A stretch of 64,000 nt of DNA from Pomphorhynchus laevis (lineage: Eukaryota; Acanthocephala; Palaeacanthocephala; Echinorhynchida; Pomphorhynchidae). A program made the position numbers and the translations under genes. The notes below the pieces were generated by a model. It was not told where the DNA came from, ran no database searches, and saw only the letters and a program-made list of their open reading frames with translations. Below are positions 21,091-34,763 of the stretch, piece by piece. Position 1 is the stretch's first letter; every line of letters begins with the position of its first letter. Location of the stretch: positions 80,034 through 144,033 of the forward strand of contig WNNJ02003552.1 of NCBI GenBank assembly GCA_012934845.2, read 5' to 3'.

Positions 21091-24040
21091 CACTTCGTAT
21101 TTTTTATAAATTATTTATACAATAGTTATATTAAACGACTAATGAAAATGCTTTATTTTTGTGATTTATCATTTTGATTCTTATAGTTATTATTTGAAAC
21201 AAAATTATTTAAATTGTCTTTTCAATTAAATGTTTGAAGTTAATTTTATTTTGACATAACAAGTTATTAAATAATAAAGTGTTAATTTAAAATAATAAAT
21301 TATTTTAAGAACAGAATTTTCAAATGATAAATGATAAACATAAAAGTACGAAACCTAAAACAAGAAAATTAATTTTAAAACAACACATTGAAATGTAGAT
21401 AAGGAAAAAGATAACACAACATTAATTAAATTGTTATTATCAAAAATCATTTATAAAATATAATCAAATAATCAATTAACGTAATCAAATAACATTTTTT
21501 TAAAATATTTTATTAATAATTTCAACTTTGAATTTTACTGAATTTAAAGATAGAATTGTTCGAAAAGTTATGAGCGAAATCTTTAATTAAATAACAAATA
21601 AATAATATCAAATATTTTAACAATTTATTTTAACAATTTAATTTTTGGCAAATTAATGAAAGGTAGTGATATTAATGTTTTGTAAAATTCTGAATTTACA
21701 TTAAGATGAATTTGAAAGTTGAAATTAACATCAAAATTGACTAATCAAAATTTATTAACTAAACAAAATTGTTTAATTTTCAAATTTTATTTAATGAACT
21801 ATGTTGGAATTCAATGGCAAAATTTACGACTATCGTTTTTCAATCGTCATTAAAGTGTAAGTTTACATAAATTTAGTTCCGTTACCAAAGGGTAAGTCGA
21901 GGAATAGGGCCGGAACCTGATTACATGACAGTGCCTCCTGATAACGTAGACTCATTCTTCTGATACAACGTCTGTTACTTATTAGTCTATCCATAAAAAT
22001 TGAATTTTATTTCAAATTTCAATTTTAAATTTTAACTTGATATAAATTATATAATATTTACTATTAAATCGTGATAGTAATATAATTTATATTATTCACT
22101 ATCATAATATCGTACTATCTTAATCAAATAGAACAACTCAATAGTGTATCTTAATAGGTACAGCTTTACAAAATCCACACATCGTTTGAAATGGTATGAT
22201 TCCAACATTTTATTGGCTTCTAAAATATAAAATTTTACATGAAAAGATAAACGGTTATATTTTGAATATTAACATGGCATTGTAGATACAAAATAGAATT
22301 CTGGAAACATTTTTTTATAGAAAATGAGTAAAATAATGTTTATGGAGAGAGCAGTATAAAAAATTTATACTGTAAGAGAGAGGAATGAAAACATTTCTCC
22401 TAAGTTGAATAAATTCGATAATGATTATACACTATATTTAAAAGATACAAGTTAATGTACGGTAGTTTTCTTGAATAAGCTTTAAATAGCTATTAATGAG
22501 CTATTTGAAAGTTTAAAATGAGTAGAAAGAAAGTAAATGAGTCAATGGTTTTGTGATATCATTGTCACAGCTTACTAGCTGATCGAAAGCAAATGAGTAT
22601 ATAGAATAGTATTCCATCTAAATAAATCTGTAAAATGAATTGTATTAAATATACCGAAAATCCTACACTGTTTTTACATTTTTCTTTTATGATATACAAT
22701 TTTATTAATAAAATATTAAATATTGTCAACAAAATTCAATGTTATGATATTACTTAAATATTTTTCCAATGATTTCCTCATGAGAATTTTAGAGATTTTA
22801 TACAAAACTAATTAAAACATAATTTAAAAAAAAATATTAAAGTAAATTTAATACAAAAATTTATTTGAATTTAATTTTCAAATAATTAAAAAATTATTTT
22901 TTTTCAGTTATTATTTCAGCTTGTTGTAGAGAACGCTTTTATTTTTGAACAATTTAATAAACTCCGAGCTATAGCAAATCACGGTTTAGGCAACGCTTGC
23001 CTGAATTTTTAATTTTCTTTCTTTGACAATGATTAAACCCATATTCTACGATTTATAAAACTACGAAATTTATTTCTCTTTATAAATTTATATGATAACA
23101 TTCTCACAAACTTTTTATATACCTATTACACATTATCGTGAGTAACTAATGTCGTCTAAAGTTTTAGCTATGAAAAGAAAAATATTTTATTAATGTCCTC
23201 TTCTTTTACGCATCAGTTGTATATAAATTCTTAAAGTCTTCTAATTTTCTCATCTTTTGTGGTTTGGTCAATTCAGACAATTCAGATTACATTATCTCTA
23301 CCTCATATTTCAGTAAATACGTTGTACCATTTTAAAACTAATTTTTAAATTTATAAAAAATCACTTTTAATACTACTTTAATGATTTGACGCTATTTAAA
23401 TAAATGCCTTTTAACGTTTAGTTAAATTTCTATATTATATTAGTTTTCTCGTTATATTAAGGGATCTGGCAAATTAAATTTTTTTTGTTTAATATTCAAT
23501 AAATTATTTATCATTCTGCCTATATATGTAGAATAAAATAATATTATTTAATACTATATATTTTATATCCTTAGTGATATTTATTTTTATTATTTAAGTT
23601 CGTGTTTGGCAGTTTTTAGGTGTATCAGTTTTCACTGATAGATTAAGATTATAAAAATTCAAACTAACTATAAATTATTGATATGCGCCGCACTTTTGGA
23701 CGAAATATCTAACAAGATAGGTTTGAATGACGTTTTCCGTCATTGTTTACCAATATAAATTATATTTTATCAGAATTTAATCGTTAAGAATTAAAATTTT
23801 GACAAGCTCAAAAACACTTATTGATATAAAGGGTACTTATAAAAATATACTTATAGAATATTTTTATATGAAAGTATTTATTTCTATTTCTTTATCGTTT
23901 GTAAATTTAAGGAATGTAGTACGGGAGTGAAAAATTTATTTCAAACATTTATAGGATTTTGATAGATTTTGTTATCAATTTCAGTAAATTATAAACAGTT
24001 TTTTTTTAAAGATTTAAAAAATAATAAACCGTTTTATTAT
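21091..24040. other. A+T-rich spacer within the duplicated module
   Basis: No gene is supported. A degraded PLE-tail-like block occurs near 21,890-21,960 (GGAACCTGATTACATGACAG, then CTCCTGATAACG). 22,430-23,240 is shared with 36,340-37,200, 48,000-48,800 (inverted) and 55,800-56,600. Confidence 0.5.
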
Positions 24041-24049
24041 TTTTTGCAG

Positions 24050-24079
24050 CTGATAGCAGAAGTGATCGAAATACTATGA
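24050..24079 (+). other. Candidate micro-exon upstream of type B exon
   Basis: A strong acceptor (ttattattttttgcag) is followed by CTGATAGCAGAAGTGATCGA, which reads LIAEVIEIL then TGA, or LIAE if the GTGATC donor is used (a 12-nt, phase-0 exon). It is identical at 37,883-37,912 but absent from the inverted copy at 47.2 kb. Unproven. Confidence 0.25.
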
Positions 24080-24255
24080 ATTTTTGAAATAAAACTTCAC
24101 TCCATTTCTTCGCTTCTATAAATTAAAAAGTAACTTTAAACTTGCTACGATTATTATTACAAAATTTATAATTTATTGAATATTCTTTGTATTTCCATAA
24201 ATTTTTACATTTACTACCTTTTACAAAATGGTTATTGTTTAGAGATTTCGTTTAG

Positions 24256-24393
24256 AGGATGGGATTTAAGAAGTCACTGAAGAAGAGAACTAGAAAACTA
24301 GAAAACTCGGTGCAGAAGAGAGCGAAGGAGGTTGAAAAAATTGGAAAGGATGCAATCGCACCAGCTGTTGTTGCCGCAGTTACAACTTTATAA
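24256..24393 (+). CDS. Mature exon, cecropin-like cationic peptide, type B (copy 1)
   Basis: Acceptor tttcgtttag is followed in phase 0 by AGG ATG and 43 more codons to TAA. It encodes MGFKKSLKKRTRKLENSVQK, then RAKEVEKIGKDAIAPAVVAA, then VTTL: a Lys/Arg-rich amphipathic helix, then an A-P-A hinge and a hydrophobic tail, as in cecropins. The RKLENSVQKR core is strikingly like KKLENSAKKR of cecropin P1. Exon 2 of the 27.6 kb type ends in an Arg codon; joined to this exon it would create an RR processing site immediately before Met-Gly-Phe. In this copy no in-phase prepro exon lies upstream on the strand within the window, so its partner is unknown. The likely role is a secreted membrane-active peptide. 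Confidence 0.65.
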   Translation, partial: RMGFKKSLKKRTRKLENSVQKRAKEVEKIGKDAIAPAVVAAVTTL

Positions 24394-25847
<1,454 letters not shown>

Positions 25848-26475
25848 TTATGTTCTGTGACCAATTAATGCATATTAAATCCTTCTTTAGATTGTTGAAA
25901 AATCATAGTTTATCTAAGCAAAACGTCCAAGTAAAATATTGTTAGTTTGGTTGTTTATTAATTATTTCTCGTTTGTTAAACGTATTTCCTCTGATAAATC
26001 AAATAAGCTAACTGAGTTTCCGTATTTAATAAAATTATAACATAAACAAACCATAATAATGCTAAATCAAAATTTATAATTAAATAATAAAATACATAAT
26101 TGATATAAGATTTTTATAATTTAAATCAAGTTAAAATAAAAAATTAAAATTTAAAATAAAAGTCATTTTTATGAATTGACTAATAAATAACAGACGTTGC
26201 ATAAGAAAATATTCGAGATTTTATATATATAAATATATATAATGAGTATGTATGTGCTATCGTTATTTTTAATTTACGTAGTATAAAATACGTAGATTCA
26301 GTTATCTTATCTGATTTATATAACACATACATACTCATTATAATTATATATAATTTTGTATAAGATTTTATACAATTTATATTTATATAATGATAGAATT
26401 TATAATTAAAATTAAAAAAAATCAAATTTTATGAATTGACCAATAAATAACAGACGTTTTATCAGAATAAGGATT

Positions 26476-26560
26476 AGAGGTCATCAGGAGGAACTGCTAT
26501 GCTATCAGGTTTCTGCCCCTAACTCCTCCTCCCAACATAGCAGGTGGGCCAAAATGTCGA
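26476..26560 (-). repeat. PLE-tail structured motif, copy 3
   Basis: On the minus strand: CTGCTATG, then GGGAGGAGGAGTTAGGGGC, then AGAAACCTGATAG, then CATAGCAG and TTCCTCCTGATGACC. The helices CTGCTATG/CATAGCAG and GGAGG/CCTCC are perfect and interleaved. Confidence 0.7.
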
Positions 26561-26599
26561 ATCTTCACAACAAGCAGAGAAACCGTATTGAAAAAACAT

Positions 26600-27460
26600 T
26601 AAAGAATTTGTTGTTAAACATTAGGTTCAAGCGGAAGCTACGTTTATGAATGGAGAACACAAAATTATTGCAAATTGATGTATTTTTATTCCTTTTCAGT
26701 TTTGCTCTAAACCGATAGGTATAGTGGGTATAATCAATACGAATAAAAAACAGTAAGATTTTCGCTACAATTTAAAAATGATTATTATTTTACTAATATG
26801 TCAAGTAAAATCTGGAATGTTGTTAGCCAGAGTGTATTGAATTAAAAGTCATAAAGCAGTGATATGATAGCTGATTCTGCAGCGAAATCATCGAGTATCA
26901 TCTAGCAAACTTGATTAAAACAAATGAAAGAATCCATTTAAGGACCATCAGAACCAATTCAATGATCTCCTAAGCAAATCACATCAGTGTAATATACAAA
27001 GAAAAATGCTGAAACGGACGTAGTAGATAGACACCATTTTGATAATCAAAGCTGTCCAAGTGAACTTGAACTAGTCAAACCACTATCAAAGTTGGATTGA
27101 GAAATAATCTAAGGTACAAAATAATTTGTTAATTAGTAATCGATACAAATTAATTAAACACGATTTAATTGCTAAACATTTTGAAATCAATTTAATAAAT
27201 GATTCTGAATTTAGTAAAATTTCAATTTTCTAATGCCATCATAATATTTACTGCAGCATATTTAAAAGCCAACACCAAAGTGGCAATCGGTTGTATGAAA
27301 GAATAGTTGTCTGTTCACAAATAATTTATTACGATGGAACGATTATATACAAAGAACAAAGTTCACTGCATTTTTCATTTCATTTCCGAATTGTTTGACA
27401 TGAAATAAATCAAACTGTTTAGCATTAAATATAAAGAATGGCGTTTTATTTCATTCAAAA
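26600..27460. other. Spacer with a SINE tail fragment
   Basis: 26,890-26,995 carries the T/R-family central and tail blocks (CTAGCAAACTTGATT, AATGATCTCCTAAGCAAATC). The rest is A+T-rich and shared with 42,270-43,150. No gene is visible. Confidence 0.5.
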
Positions 27461-27471
27461 GAAATTAAGAA

Positions 27472-27685
27472 ATGCTTACTTTCAAACCTTGTTTAATCCT
27501 GATACTTGCTGTAGCAGTACATTTCATTGTAGTGACTTCGTTTGATAAAGAAGTATTCAAAGATTTAGATGTATAGAACATTAAAATTATATTGTATGTG
27601 ATTATTTGCATTGCAGTCCGAACATGTGGATCGTAAACATGGTAAAAACATGGGAGCGTTTAATTCAATAAAGCACCAAGACAGG
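27472..27685 (+). CDS. Signal-peptide and propeptide exons, second type (copy 1)
   Basis: Exon 1 (27,472-27,570, 99 nt) encodes MLTFKPCLILILAVAVHFIV, then VTSFDKEVFKDLD: a strong signal peptide with likely cleavage after VTS, then an acidic stretch. Donor gtatag. A 46-nt intron ends in attgcag. Exon 2 (27,617-27,685, 69 nt) encodes SEHVDRKHGKNMGAFNSIKH, then QDR, with donor gtaaat. All junctions are phase 0 and both lengths are multiples of three. The next mature exon on this strand is type A at 34,187, followed by type B at 38,089; both are in phase. A near-identical pair is at 43,168-43,381. Confidence 0.65.
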
Positions 27686-28678
27686 GTAAATCTAATTCAA
27701 ATAATTTGTTAAGGGCTTAAATCTTCTATAATCACATAAATAGCATTTCATAAAAGAAAGATTAAAATATATGTATTTACTTGATAATTTGTTAAATTAC
27801 GGAAACATTTTTGTTCAATTGTCAAATTATTTTGTAAATAAAAGATATATGAATATTTACATCTAATAAATTTACCTTTCTTTTTAAAACGATATAGGTT
27901 AAAATTTATAAAAATCTTCTTATATTCTATTTATAATAACTTTGTATTACAGAATATAATATGTGGTTTATATTTTGCTACGTACTTACACATTATTTTA
28001 AAATCTTTTAATCACATTGAATAAAATGATACTCGAAATCATCCAATATTTGCATACTTCTCTTCTTTATATCAAAGTGTTCGTAGCAGATTTGTAAGTA
28101 CAAACTCTTGTGTACATTTACTTAATAATTATGTCATATTGTAATTACAAAAAACCAAACTTTACTTTAAGTGATTAATGATAATTCCAACTTCAATCAT
28201 TTATTTAGCAATCACTAGTATTAGGATCAACAGTCGACGTATATCCTTATCAAATTGTAATTGATTAATGGTAACTTAAACTAATAATTTAAGTATGTTA
28301 AAATTCAGCCATTATCACAATTACTACTTTCAACAAGTGACATACATACTTACCAATTAGTAATATAATGTCTTTAACTGATTTTATGCTGTTTCGACTA
28401 GTAAGTCTCATATTCAGTTGTGCAGCAACTTTCTACTGTTGAGAATCAATCAAATCAAATCAGCTAACTGAGTCTACGTATTTGATATAATAATAAACTA
28501 AACAAAACATAATAATGCTAAATCAAAATTTAATAATTAAATAATAAAATTAATAAGTTTTTATAGATTTTCTATAATTTTAATCAAGTTAAAATAAAAA
28601 ATTGAAATTTAAAATAAAAGTCAATTTTTATGACTTGAGTAATATATAACAGTCGTTTTATCACAATAAGGATTATAT

Positions 28679-29095
28679 GTCATCAGGAGGAACTGCTATG
28701 CTAACAGATTTCTGGCACTAATTCCTCTTCTCAACATAGCAGCGGGGCCAAATACATGCTAATGATGTATTTCCTCTGATCAAACTATCTAGTATCTTAT
28801 TCCAATACAAAGTGTATTATTTATTATCCATCCATACAAATTTCCCACTTAAGAGTTTAAATTTATTCTTTATATTATTGTGTTGATTTATATATTTTAC
28901 TATTTTCTGCTTGATGTTATTTTTATAGTAACCTAGTTTAAATATGCATCTATTAATTTATATATTAAATTATATTTTAAATGATTTTAAAGAAAGCCAA
29001 TATTATTACGTATTGTTGCAATTCTTAAAATTTTATTATTTAATGTATTATATTTTATATTATATGGTATGCATGAATGCTCATGCAAACATATG
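28679..29095 (-). mobile_element. PLE 3' end: tail motif copy 4 and C-terminal RT fragment
   Basis: 28,679-28,755 is the structured tail motif (CTGCTATG with CATAGCAG, minus strand; GGCCCC retained). 28,820-29,095 is the reverse complement of the PLE C-terminal coding region (KYINQHNNIKN...NIKYNTLNN segment), degraded. The copy is duplicated at 44,372-44,760. Confidence 0.65.
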
Positions 29096-29592
29096 GATCA
29101 GAGAATATCAATAATTTCTTCTGATTATCTCATCATACCATGATCTTCCTTGCAATTTGTAATTTTAAACCGATAATTAAGAAGTTTACGGTATTGTATC
29201 TGTTTTAGAAAATTATTGAGATTTCTTCATTTATCTTTTGTGTGCTTGAATAACGTTAGAAAAATATTAATACAATATCGTAAAAATGACATTTTTAAAT
29301 TTACAATAAACACATTTTGACATGAGTATTCATGGATACAAAATTTTACGTATTTTCAATATTTAATGATTTTGATCTTCTTAGGAATCTTTTATGTTTT
29401 TTAATCAATAAATATTCTAAACTAGAATTTTATAATAATAAAACCAAACAATTAACAAATATTTAAATAATCAAAATTTAATAAAAAGAATAAATTTAGA
29501 CTGTTAAATTAAATTTTTTAATGGTAACATTGTAAATAATATAATTATCTCTGTGATAAGAAATGTCGGCGAATAATCAAATTACATAAGAA

Positions 29593-31440
29593 GAAAACAT
29601 AAACAATTCTGACTTATAAATAATTATTAATTTATAAAATATCTAAATACTAAAAATATCTAAAAATTAAGATATTAACATTTTTATATTTAAGTATTTT
29701 ACAAAATATGTAGACTCAGATAAAATATCTGAATTGTGTAAATATCTACTAAAAGATGCACATTGTATGTAAACAATTTAACTAATAAAAATAAATTATT
29801 GTTAATTGTAATATATAATATTAATAACTTAATTATAAATACATGATTACATTTTAATAAAAGAAAGGTTTTATTATTTAAAAATAGTTATTTTTATTTT
29901 AATAAAAATAATTATTTCAATAATTACCAAGTTTTGATAATTTATCACAAGAAAATCATGAGAAGTACTATTTATCACCCTTACGAATCAAAATATAAAG
30001 TTTTATTTATAAATAAATTTTACATTTAATTTGTAAATTTTTATTTTAAATCTGTTGCGTTTTGATTAAATTTTAATAATATGAATGTATTATATGCACT
30101 TTAAGTAAGAATAAAAATTGTGTTAACTCCACTATTTTATAACTTGACAATCGATAATCCGTGCATAGCATAATTTTTAATAAAACTCCTTATTTAATCA
30201 GAAAATTTATAAAATATTAAATTGCGTAATTGAATTTTACGAAATATTTAATCATATATATAATTGCATTGTCGTGTTGAAATTAAAGCACTAAGTTACA
30301 CATTAGTATGCAAATGTTATATTAATTCATTATTAGATAAATATGTTTTTATTAGATTAGTATATTACATCAGTTTGACAATCAAGACATATTAACCAAA
30401 TAAAAATTGTTGAATTTTGTATACAATTAACAATAAAGTTCATAGGAAGTATATGTTTATTTATGACATCGCCAACTTTGTAAAATGTAAAAAGTAAAAT
30501 CATATAGCTGTTTTAAGCTACAAAGTTTGACATTTTGTATAACTAAGCCATTGTTAGCTAAAAATATCTTTCAAACAACCATTTTTGGAGATAATTAAAT
30601 GTTTTATCTCGCAATAAAAATATGTCTACTGACTATCAGTAGACATTTATAACATTTATATTTTATCTTTATATAACTAAGACATCGGCAGAAATATATT
30701 TATATACAAAGTTTATTACCTAAGGTTATAAACAGCTTAACGTATAGTGTAATTCATAGCGTATTTATATAGTGTATATACTGTATAATATGTTTTACGT
30801 TTCTTATGTGTATACTTTGTAATTTACTTCTAGACTTTTCCTTAATAGAAGTAGTGTTTTACAGGGACACTTTCAAGTGTACAAATATAAAAAAAGAATT
30901 TAGTGGCTGATGTTAAATTGCATTACGCACTGCCAAGTACAGAGCGCCTGATAAATTCTTTCTGGTAATTCAGATTAAAGTTAGTTTCGTTTATAAGCTT
31001 TAGACAATGTATAAGCGCGTGTTAACGTGGCTATAGATGATAATTGTGGTCATGGTACTGATAAACTGTTAGAACGAAACGCATCTGCCGTTGTTAATGT
31101 TTATCGTCAATCATAGGACTACGTAGCAATTTGGTCATATTTCTTGTTACGATGAGAATATATAGAAGGCTGTCCGGTGTTTATGCCTCCTTGTGGAAAA
31201 ACATAATGATTTATTTTTGAGCACACCAATGTGTGTCATATATATTTTTATATATAAGGTCTTGACCTAATTGGCAGTCGACCACAAACGTCATAAAGCA
31301 AAAGAAAAATAAAAAGAAAGTATCAACAAATTCCTTGCTTCTAAGCTACTCGTTCCGTTGCCAGTCGCTTTAATATAGCCAACAAATTATAACGGTACGT
31401 TCGCAATCCAACGCCGGTCTTCTGAAATATATACAGTCGT
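29593..31440. other. Unique A+T-rich stretch without recognised genes
   Basis: No coding frame, repeat copy or RNA gene is recognised. It holds one perfect 11-bp inverted repeat at 30,622-30,646 and a short piece at 31,150-31,215 (ATATATAGAAGGCTGTCCGG region) related to the foldback at 51.83-52.2 kb. Confidence 0.5.
30622..30646. repeat. Perfect short hairpin
   Basis: ATGTCTACTGA, loop CTA, TCAGTAGACAT. Eleven perfect base pairs with a three-base loop. Confidence 0.85.
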
Positions 31441-31459
31441 GCCATTTGCTCGAGGCTTC

Positions 31460-33490
31460 TTTTGAGACTTTAACTCATCAAATAGGACATTTTCATGATT
31501 ATTTTGGTGTATCAAGAAGCGTTAGTTTAGGAAGACCGTAGTCGTCCATCCTCAATACTTGACCACCATACATCCATCGACGACGTGCAATCGTATTGTT
31601 GATAATTTCAATCTGCGTGCAATTCTTAAGAGGAAAATGTGGTCACCCGACTCTAACTTGCGAATCACTACATTTTTTGTCAGGCCAGGTTTCAAAGCCG
31701 TATAGTAGTACCAGACGCACTATTTATGCATATACTTTTATCTTTGTTTTGAGGTTAACGTCGCGTCGTTTCCATAATTTCGAAAATCCGTCAAACGCTC
31801 GATTAGTCTGACTGGGTTTGAGAGTATGTCCTCTTCTGTGTCAGCGTTGTCTGATATTACACATCCTAGATAGGTGAATGAGTGTACACACTTGATCGAT
31901 TAATGCTCTATAGTGCCAACTTCTTCATGGGTCTTGACTCAGAGTATCTTACATTTTGTTGGAATTCAAGTAGAATCCGACCTTCGATGCTGCATCGAAT
32001 GTTCTAGTAATAATTCTTCTTAGGTCTACGAAAACTTTGGCAATTAGTGCAATGTCGTTCGCGTAAGTTAGGTCACAAATACGCTTCCCTTGTTTACCTA
32101 TTTCTATGCATAACGAGGATCTATTGGGTCGCTATTTAGTATTTTATCAACAAAACGATGTTAAACAAAGTTGAAGCTAACACGCTACCTTGTCTCACCC
32201 CTGTCATGAATTGAATTTTCTCATTTAGTTGTCCTCTCACTCTGATTATAACGTTCGATTGTTCGTAGAGAGCCTTCACGACTGCAGTTATCTTCGCAGG
32301 GAACCCACCATCATATAGAGGCCACATACTTTCTCTGCAAACACTGTCACACGCGGTTTTAAAATCCAGGAACGCTATCACTGTCGGTTGTCTAAACTCA
32401 TTTCGAGTACACATCACAAGGAAAATGTTTGGTCAAGACAGCTATGACCCTTTCTTGATCCTGCTTGATTCTCACATACTTACTGTTCTCGTACTGGCCG
32501 AATGCGCTCCAGTATGCTTAATTCGAGAACATTGTAAACGACAAGAAGTAACGATATTAGACAATAATTCTCGTATGATCTTGCATTTCTTTTTGTAAAT
32601 CGGCATAATGATCGCCGTTTAAAGATCTTCTGGAATTCTAGATACGTTCCATTTGGATTCAAAAAAAACTACGAGTTTCTGATATAATGTGATACCAGAA
32701 GCTTGTAAGATTTCAAAAGTTATCCGATCCAGACCTGGAGCCTTGTCTTTCTTCATGCGGGTGATACAATATTGTATCTCAGTTGTCGTTGGAGGTTGAA
32801 CGTCGAGGTCTTCCACAGTTGCATTATGGGTATTCTGACTTGCATGCGGTCTGTTTTCGCTATATAGCTCTTGATAATATTCATCCAAAATTCTCAGTTT
32901 TGCATCTGTGTTGCATGCGATATCACCTGCCTTATTGCGTAATCCCGACAGCGAGCACGTGTGTTGCCGCGTGATAGTTCTCACGGATTGGAATAATCGT
33001 ATGCTGTCACCACATTCAGATGCAGCTTCCGCTTTGGAGGCAATGCTGCCACAATATGCGTCACGGTCAATCCTTAGGTTTTGTTTTAGTAACTTACTAT
33101 AATGCCTAACTTGCGATAAATGATCAGAATTCAGCGCATGCTTTCGCTCAGCAGAGATCACTAGTGTATTCGCAGATATCCACGAATGTGTATACCGTCT
33201 CCTACTTAGAAGATAACTATCTGCAGGTGAGTGAACCGATTGCATAATAGGTCCCACATTTCATCAGGTGATGTTTGTAGATCACATTCGGCATTTAGTA
33301 AGTTTTCCCATTTTGTTACTCTGAATTTCTCTCGAATCGAGGAGGTATTCAGGAGTCGGCTATCGTAAGTCGTGGATTTGGGTATCTTACTTGGCGCCGG
33401 AAATCGTGACTTCCCTACACACACTAGCACTAGGACATGATCCGTAATTATTTCCAACCCCCAAATGCGGCGACTATTCAATAAGGAGGG
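31460..33490 (-). mobile_element. RTE-like LINE, 5'-truncated and decayed
   Basis: The minus strand begins in the end of the endonuclease (ITDHVLVL with the conserved DH). It continues through a linker, then RT motifs: ITRMKKDKAPGLDRITFEIL, TVIAFLDFKTACDSVCRES, and FMTGVRQGSVLASTLFN (33,257 to about 32,136). Past a break, the catalytic motif reads TYANDIALIAKVF (about 32,060), so the second Asp of YADD is Asn. FTYLGCVISDNADTEEDI (about 31,880) and GGQVLRMDDYGLPKLTLL (about 31,550) complete the RT end. The order and motifs fit the RTE clade. Several frame breaks show it is dead. No poly(A) or target-site repeat was recognised. Confidence 0.8.
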
Positions 33491-33840
33491 TCGCCTCGTC
33501 TAGGAATGATAAGGACGTCTGCATTGCAAGTAATCAAACTCGGGTTTTTGGCAACATTACGATTATAAATACAAAGAATTCATTGCATTGACTTCGAAAG
33601 CGCAAGTTACGTAATGCAATTCACATATATTAAATTCTTTTAATTTAATCTATATATAGTATGCTTTTCATATGTACACATCGTATGTGCTGAAAACTGA
33701 TAAGGCTTTTCAAAGTCGAAACGGTATACCGTCTTGCAGTGTTAAACATGAATTTCTAAATGTATAGAGAGAAGCATATATGCGTAATAGACAGTCCTGT
33801 TTAAGTATCAAGGCAATACTTTAAAAAATAAATTTAAACA
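33491..33840 (+). repeat. SINE-like repeat with a hammerhead motif
   Basis: 33,490-33,560 matches the block after the permuted core at 15.91-15.99 kb. 33,688-33,740 contains a compact hammerhead: CTGATAA, stem GGCTTT/AAAGTC, GAAAC, stem GG-TATA-CC and GTC. Core position G8 is A here, so the ribozyme is predicted to be inactive or very weak. Confidence 0.55.
33688..33740 (+). ncRNA. Degenerate type I hammerhead ribozyme
   Basis: Stem II is GGCTTT-TC-AAAGTC (one G-T pair), then GAAAC, stem III C-GG-TATA-CC-G, then the GTC cleavage triplet ending at 33,733. Stem I could use GCTG/CAG with an internal loop. The core reads CTGATAA instead of CTGATGA. Confidence 0.55.
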
Positions 33841-33889
33841 GTTCGGTTGAAATTTTTTATTGATGGATAATAAAAAATATACTTTATAA

Positions 33890-34186
33890 TAATTATAAAG
33901 AAAGCTGATAGCATAGCAGTTCCTCATGATGATCTCTAATCCGTATTATGATACATCGTCTGTTATCTATTAGTCAATTCATAAAAATTGACTTTTTTAT
34001 TTCAATTTTTAATTTTAACTTGATATAAGTTATATAATGCCTTATTACAATTATTTATAGTTATTTATTATATAATTATTAAATTTTGATTTATTGATCT
34101 AGCATTTTTATTTTTTTTATATATTTATTTATTTTATTATTTTATAATTATATCAAATACGTCGACTAGGATACTTATTTATTTAG
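33890..34186 (+). mobile_element. PLE tail joined directly to a type A exon
   Basis: Contains the distal part of the PLE-tail motif (GCTGATAGCATAGCAGTTCC, then TCATGATGATC), the A+T-rich tail and the terminal block ATACGTCGACTAGGATAC. It ends 14 bases before the acceptor of the type A exon, as at 5.0-5.3 kb. Confidence 0.6.
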
Positions 34187-34372
34187 GATATGAGTACAGT
34201 TTATCAAGTTCTTAAAGATCGCGATAAAAGAGGATTAAAAAAGTTTAGGAAATCGATTAAGAAGAGACTCAGAAAATTGGAAGAATCGACGAAAAAACGA
34301 GCCAAAGAAGTAGAACAACATGGAAAGAAAGCAATCGCACCAGCAATTGTTGCAACTTTATCGGGGAAATAA
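34187..34372 (+). CDS. Mature exon, cecropin-like cationic peptide, type A (middle copy)
   Basis: Same acceptor (ttatttatttag) and phase as the 5.3 kb exon. It encodes a pro-segment MSTVYQVLKDRDKR with the KR site, then GLKKFRKSIKKRLRKLEEST, then KKRAKEVEQHGKKAIAPAIV, then ATLSGK. It differs from the left copy at five residues (QN to KD, K to R, Y to H, E to A), all compatible with the amphipathic plan. The AIAPAIV hinge is closer to the type B exons, and the S-G-K end could be amidated. The prepro pair at 27,472-27,685 is the nearest upstream in-phase partner on the strand. It is followed by a type D relic and, 3.7 kb on, by the type B exon. Confidence 0.65.
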   Translation, partial: DMSTVYQVLKDRDKRGLKKFRKSIKKRLRKLEESTKKRAKEVEQHGKKAIAPAIVATLSGK

Positions 34373-34670
34373 CCCAATGACAACTTTTAATAAAATATGT
34401 TTAGTATCAATAAAAATACAAAATACGCTTAGTATAATGACAATTTAAACAATCGATATCATGAATCTTTGATATAAAACGTTTTCACTATATTTCTTCG
34501 TTCCTATAAATTTACAAATAATTATCCACTTCGAACTTAGTAAGCTTGTCATCGTCCGTTATTTATTAGTCAATTCAAAACATTTGACTTATATTTTAAT
34601 TGGAATCATGTTTACAACTTTAACATTGATCTCCTTGAAGTTTTACATTTACCCTAAAAAGCGAACAACC

Positions 34671-34763
34671 AAACGACAAAGGAATGTACAGAAGAGAGCG
34701 AAAGAAGTTGGAGCAATTGAATAGAAAGCGATTGCGCCAAACCTAATCAAAATTAGCTTTTAA
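34671..34763 (+). pseudogene. Broken cecropin-like peptide exon, type D (middle copy)
   Basis: Collinear with 5,780-5,875 and with 58,405-58,497 (minus). Same family core (QKRAKEV) and the same damage in all three, hence older than the duplications. Confidence 0.7.

Noticed and set aside
26180-26425. 81-codon minus-strand frame, repeated at 41,854-42,105
   Set aside because: Lies in the A+T-rich PLE-tail region with a palindromic ACATACATACTCATTATA block; no signal, domain or splice support.
28080-28110. Conserved CGTAGCAGATTT followed by gtaagtac as a micro-exon (also near 43.78 kb and inverted at 10.47 kb)
   Set aside because: The donor is attractive, but the possible exon lengths (16, 7 or 4 nt) are not multiples of three, unlike every other exon of the family.
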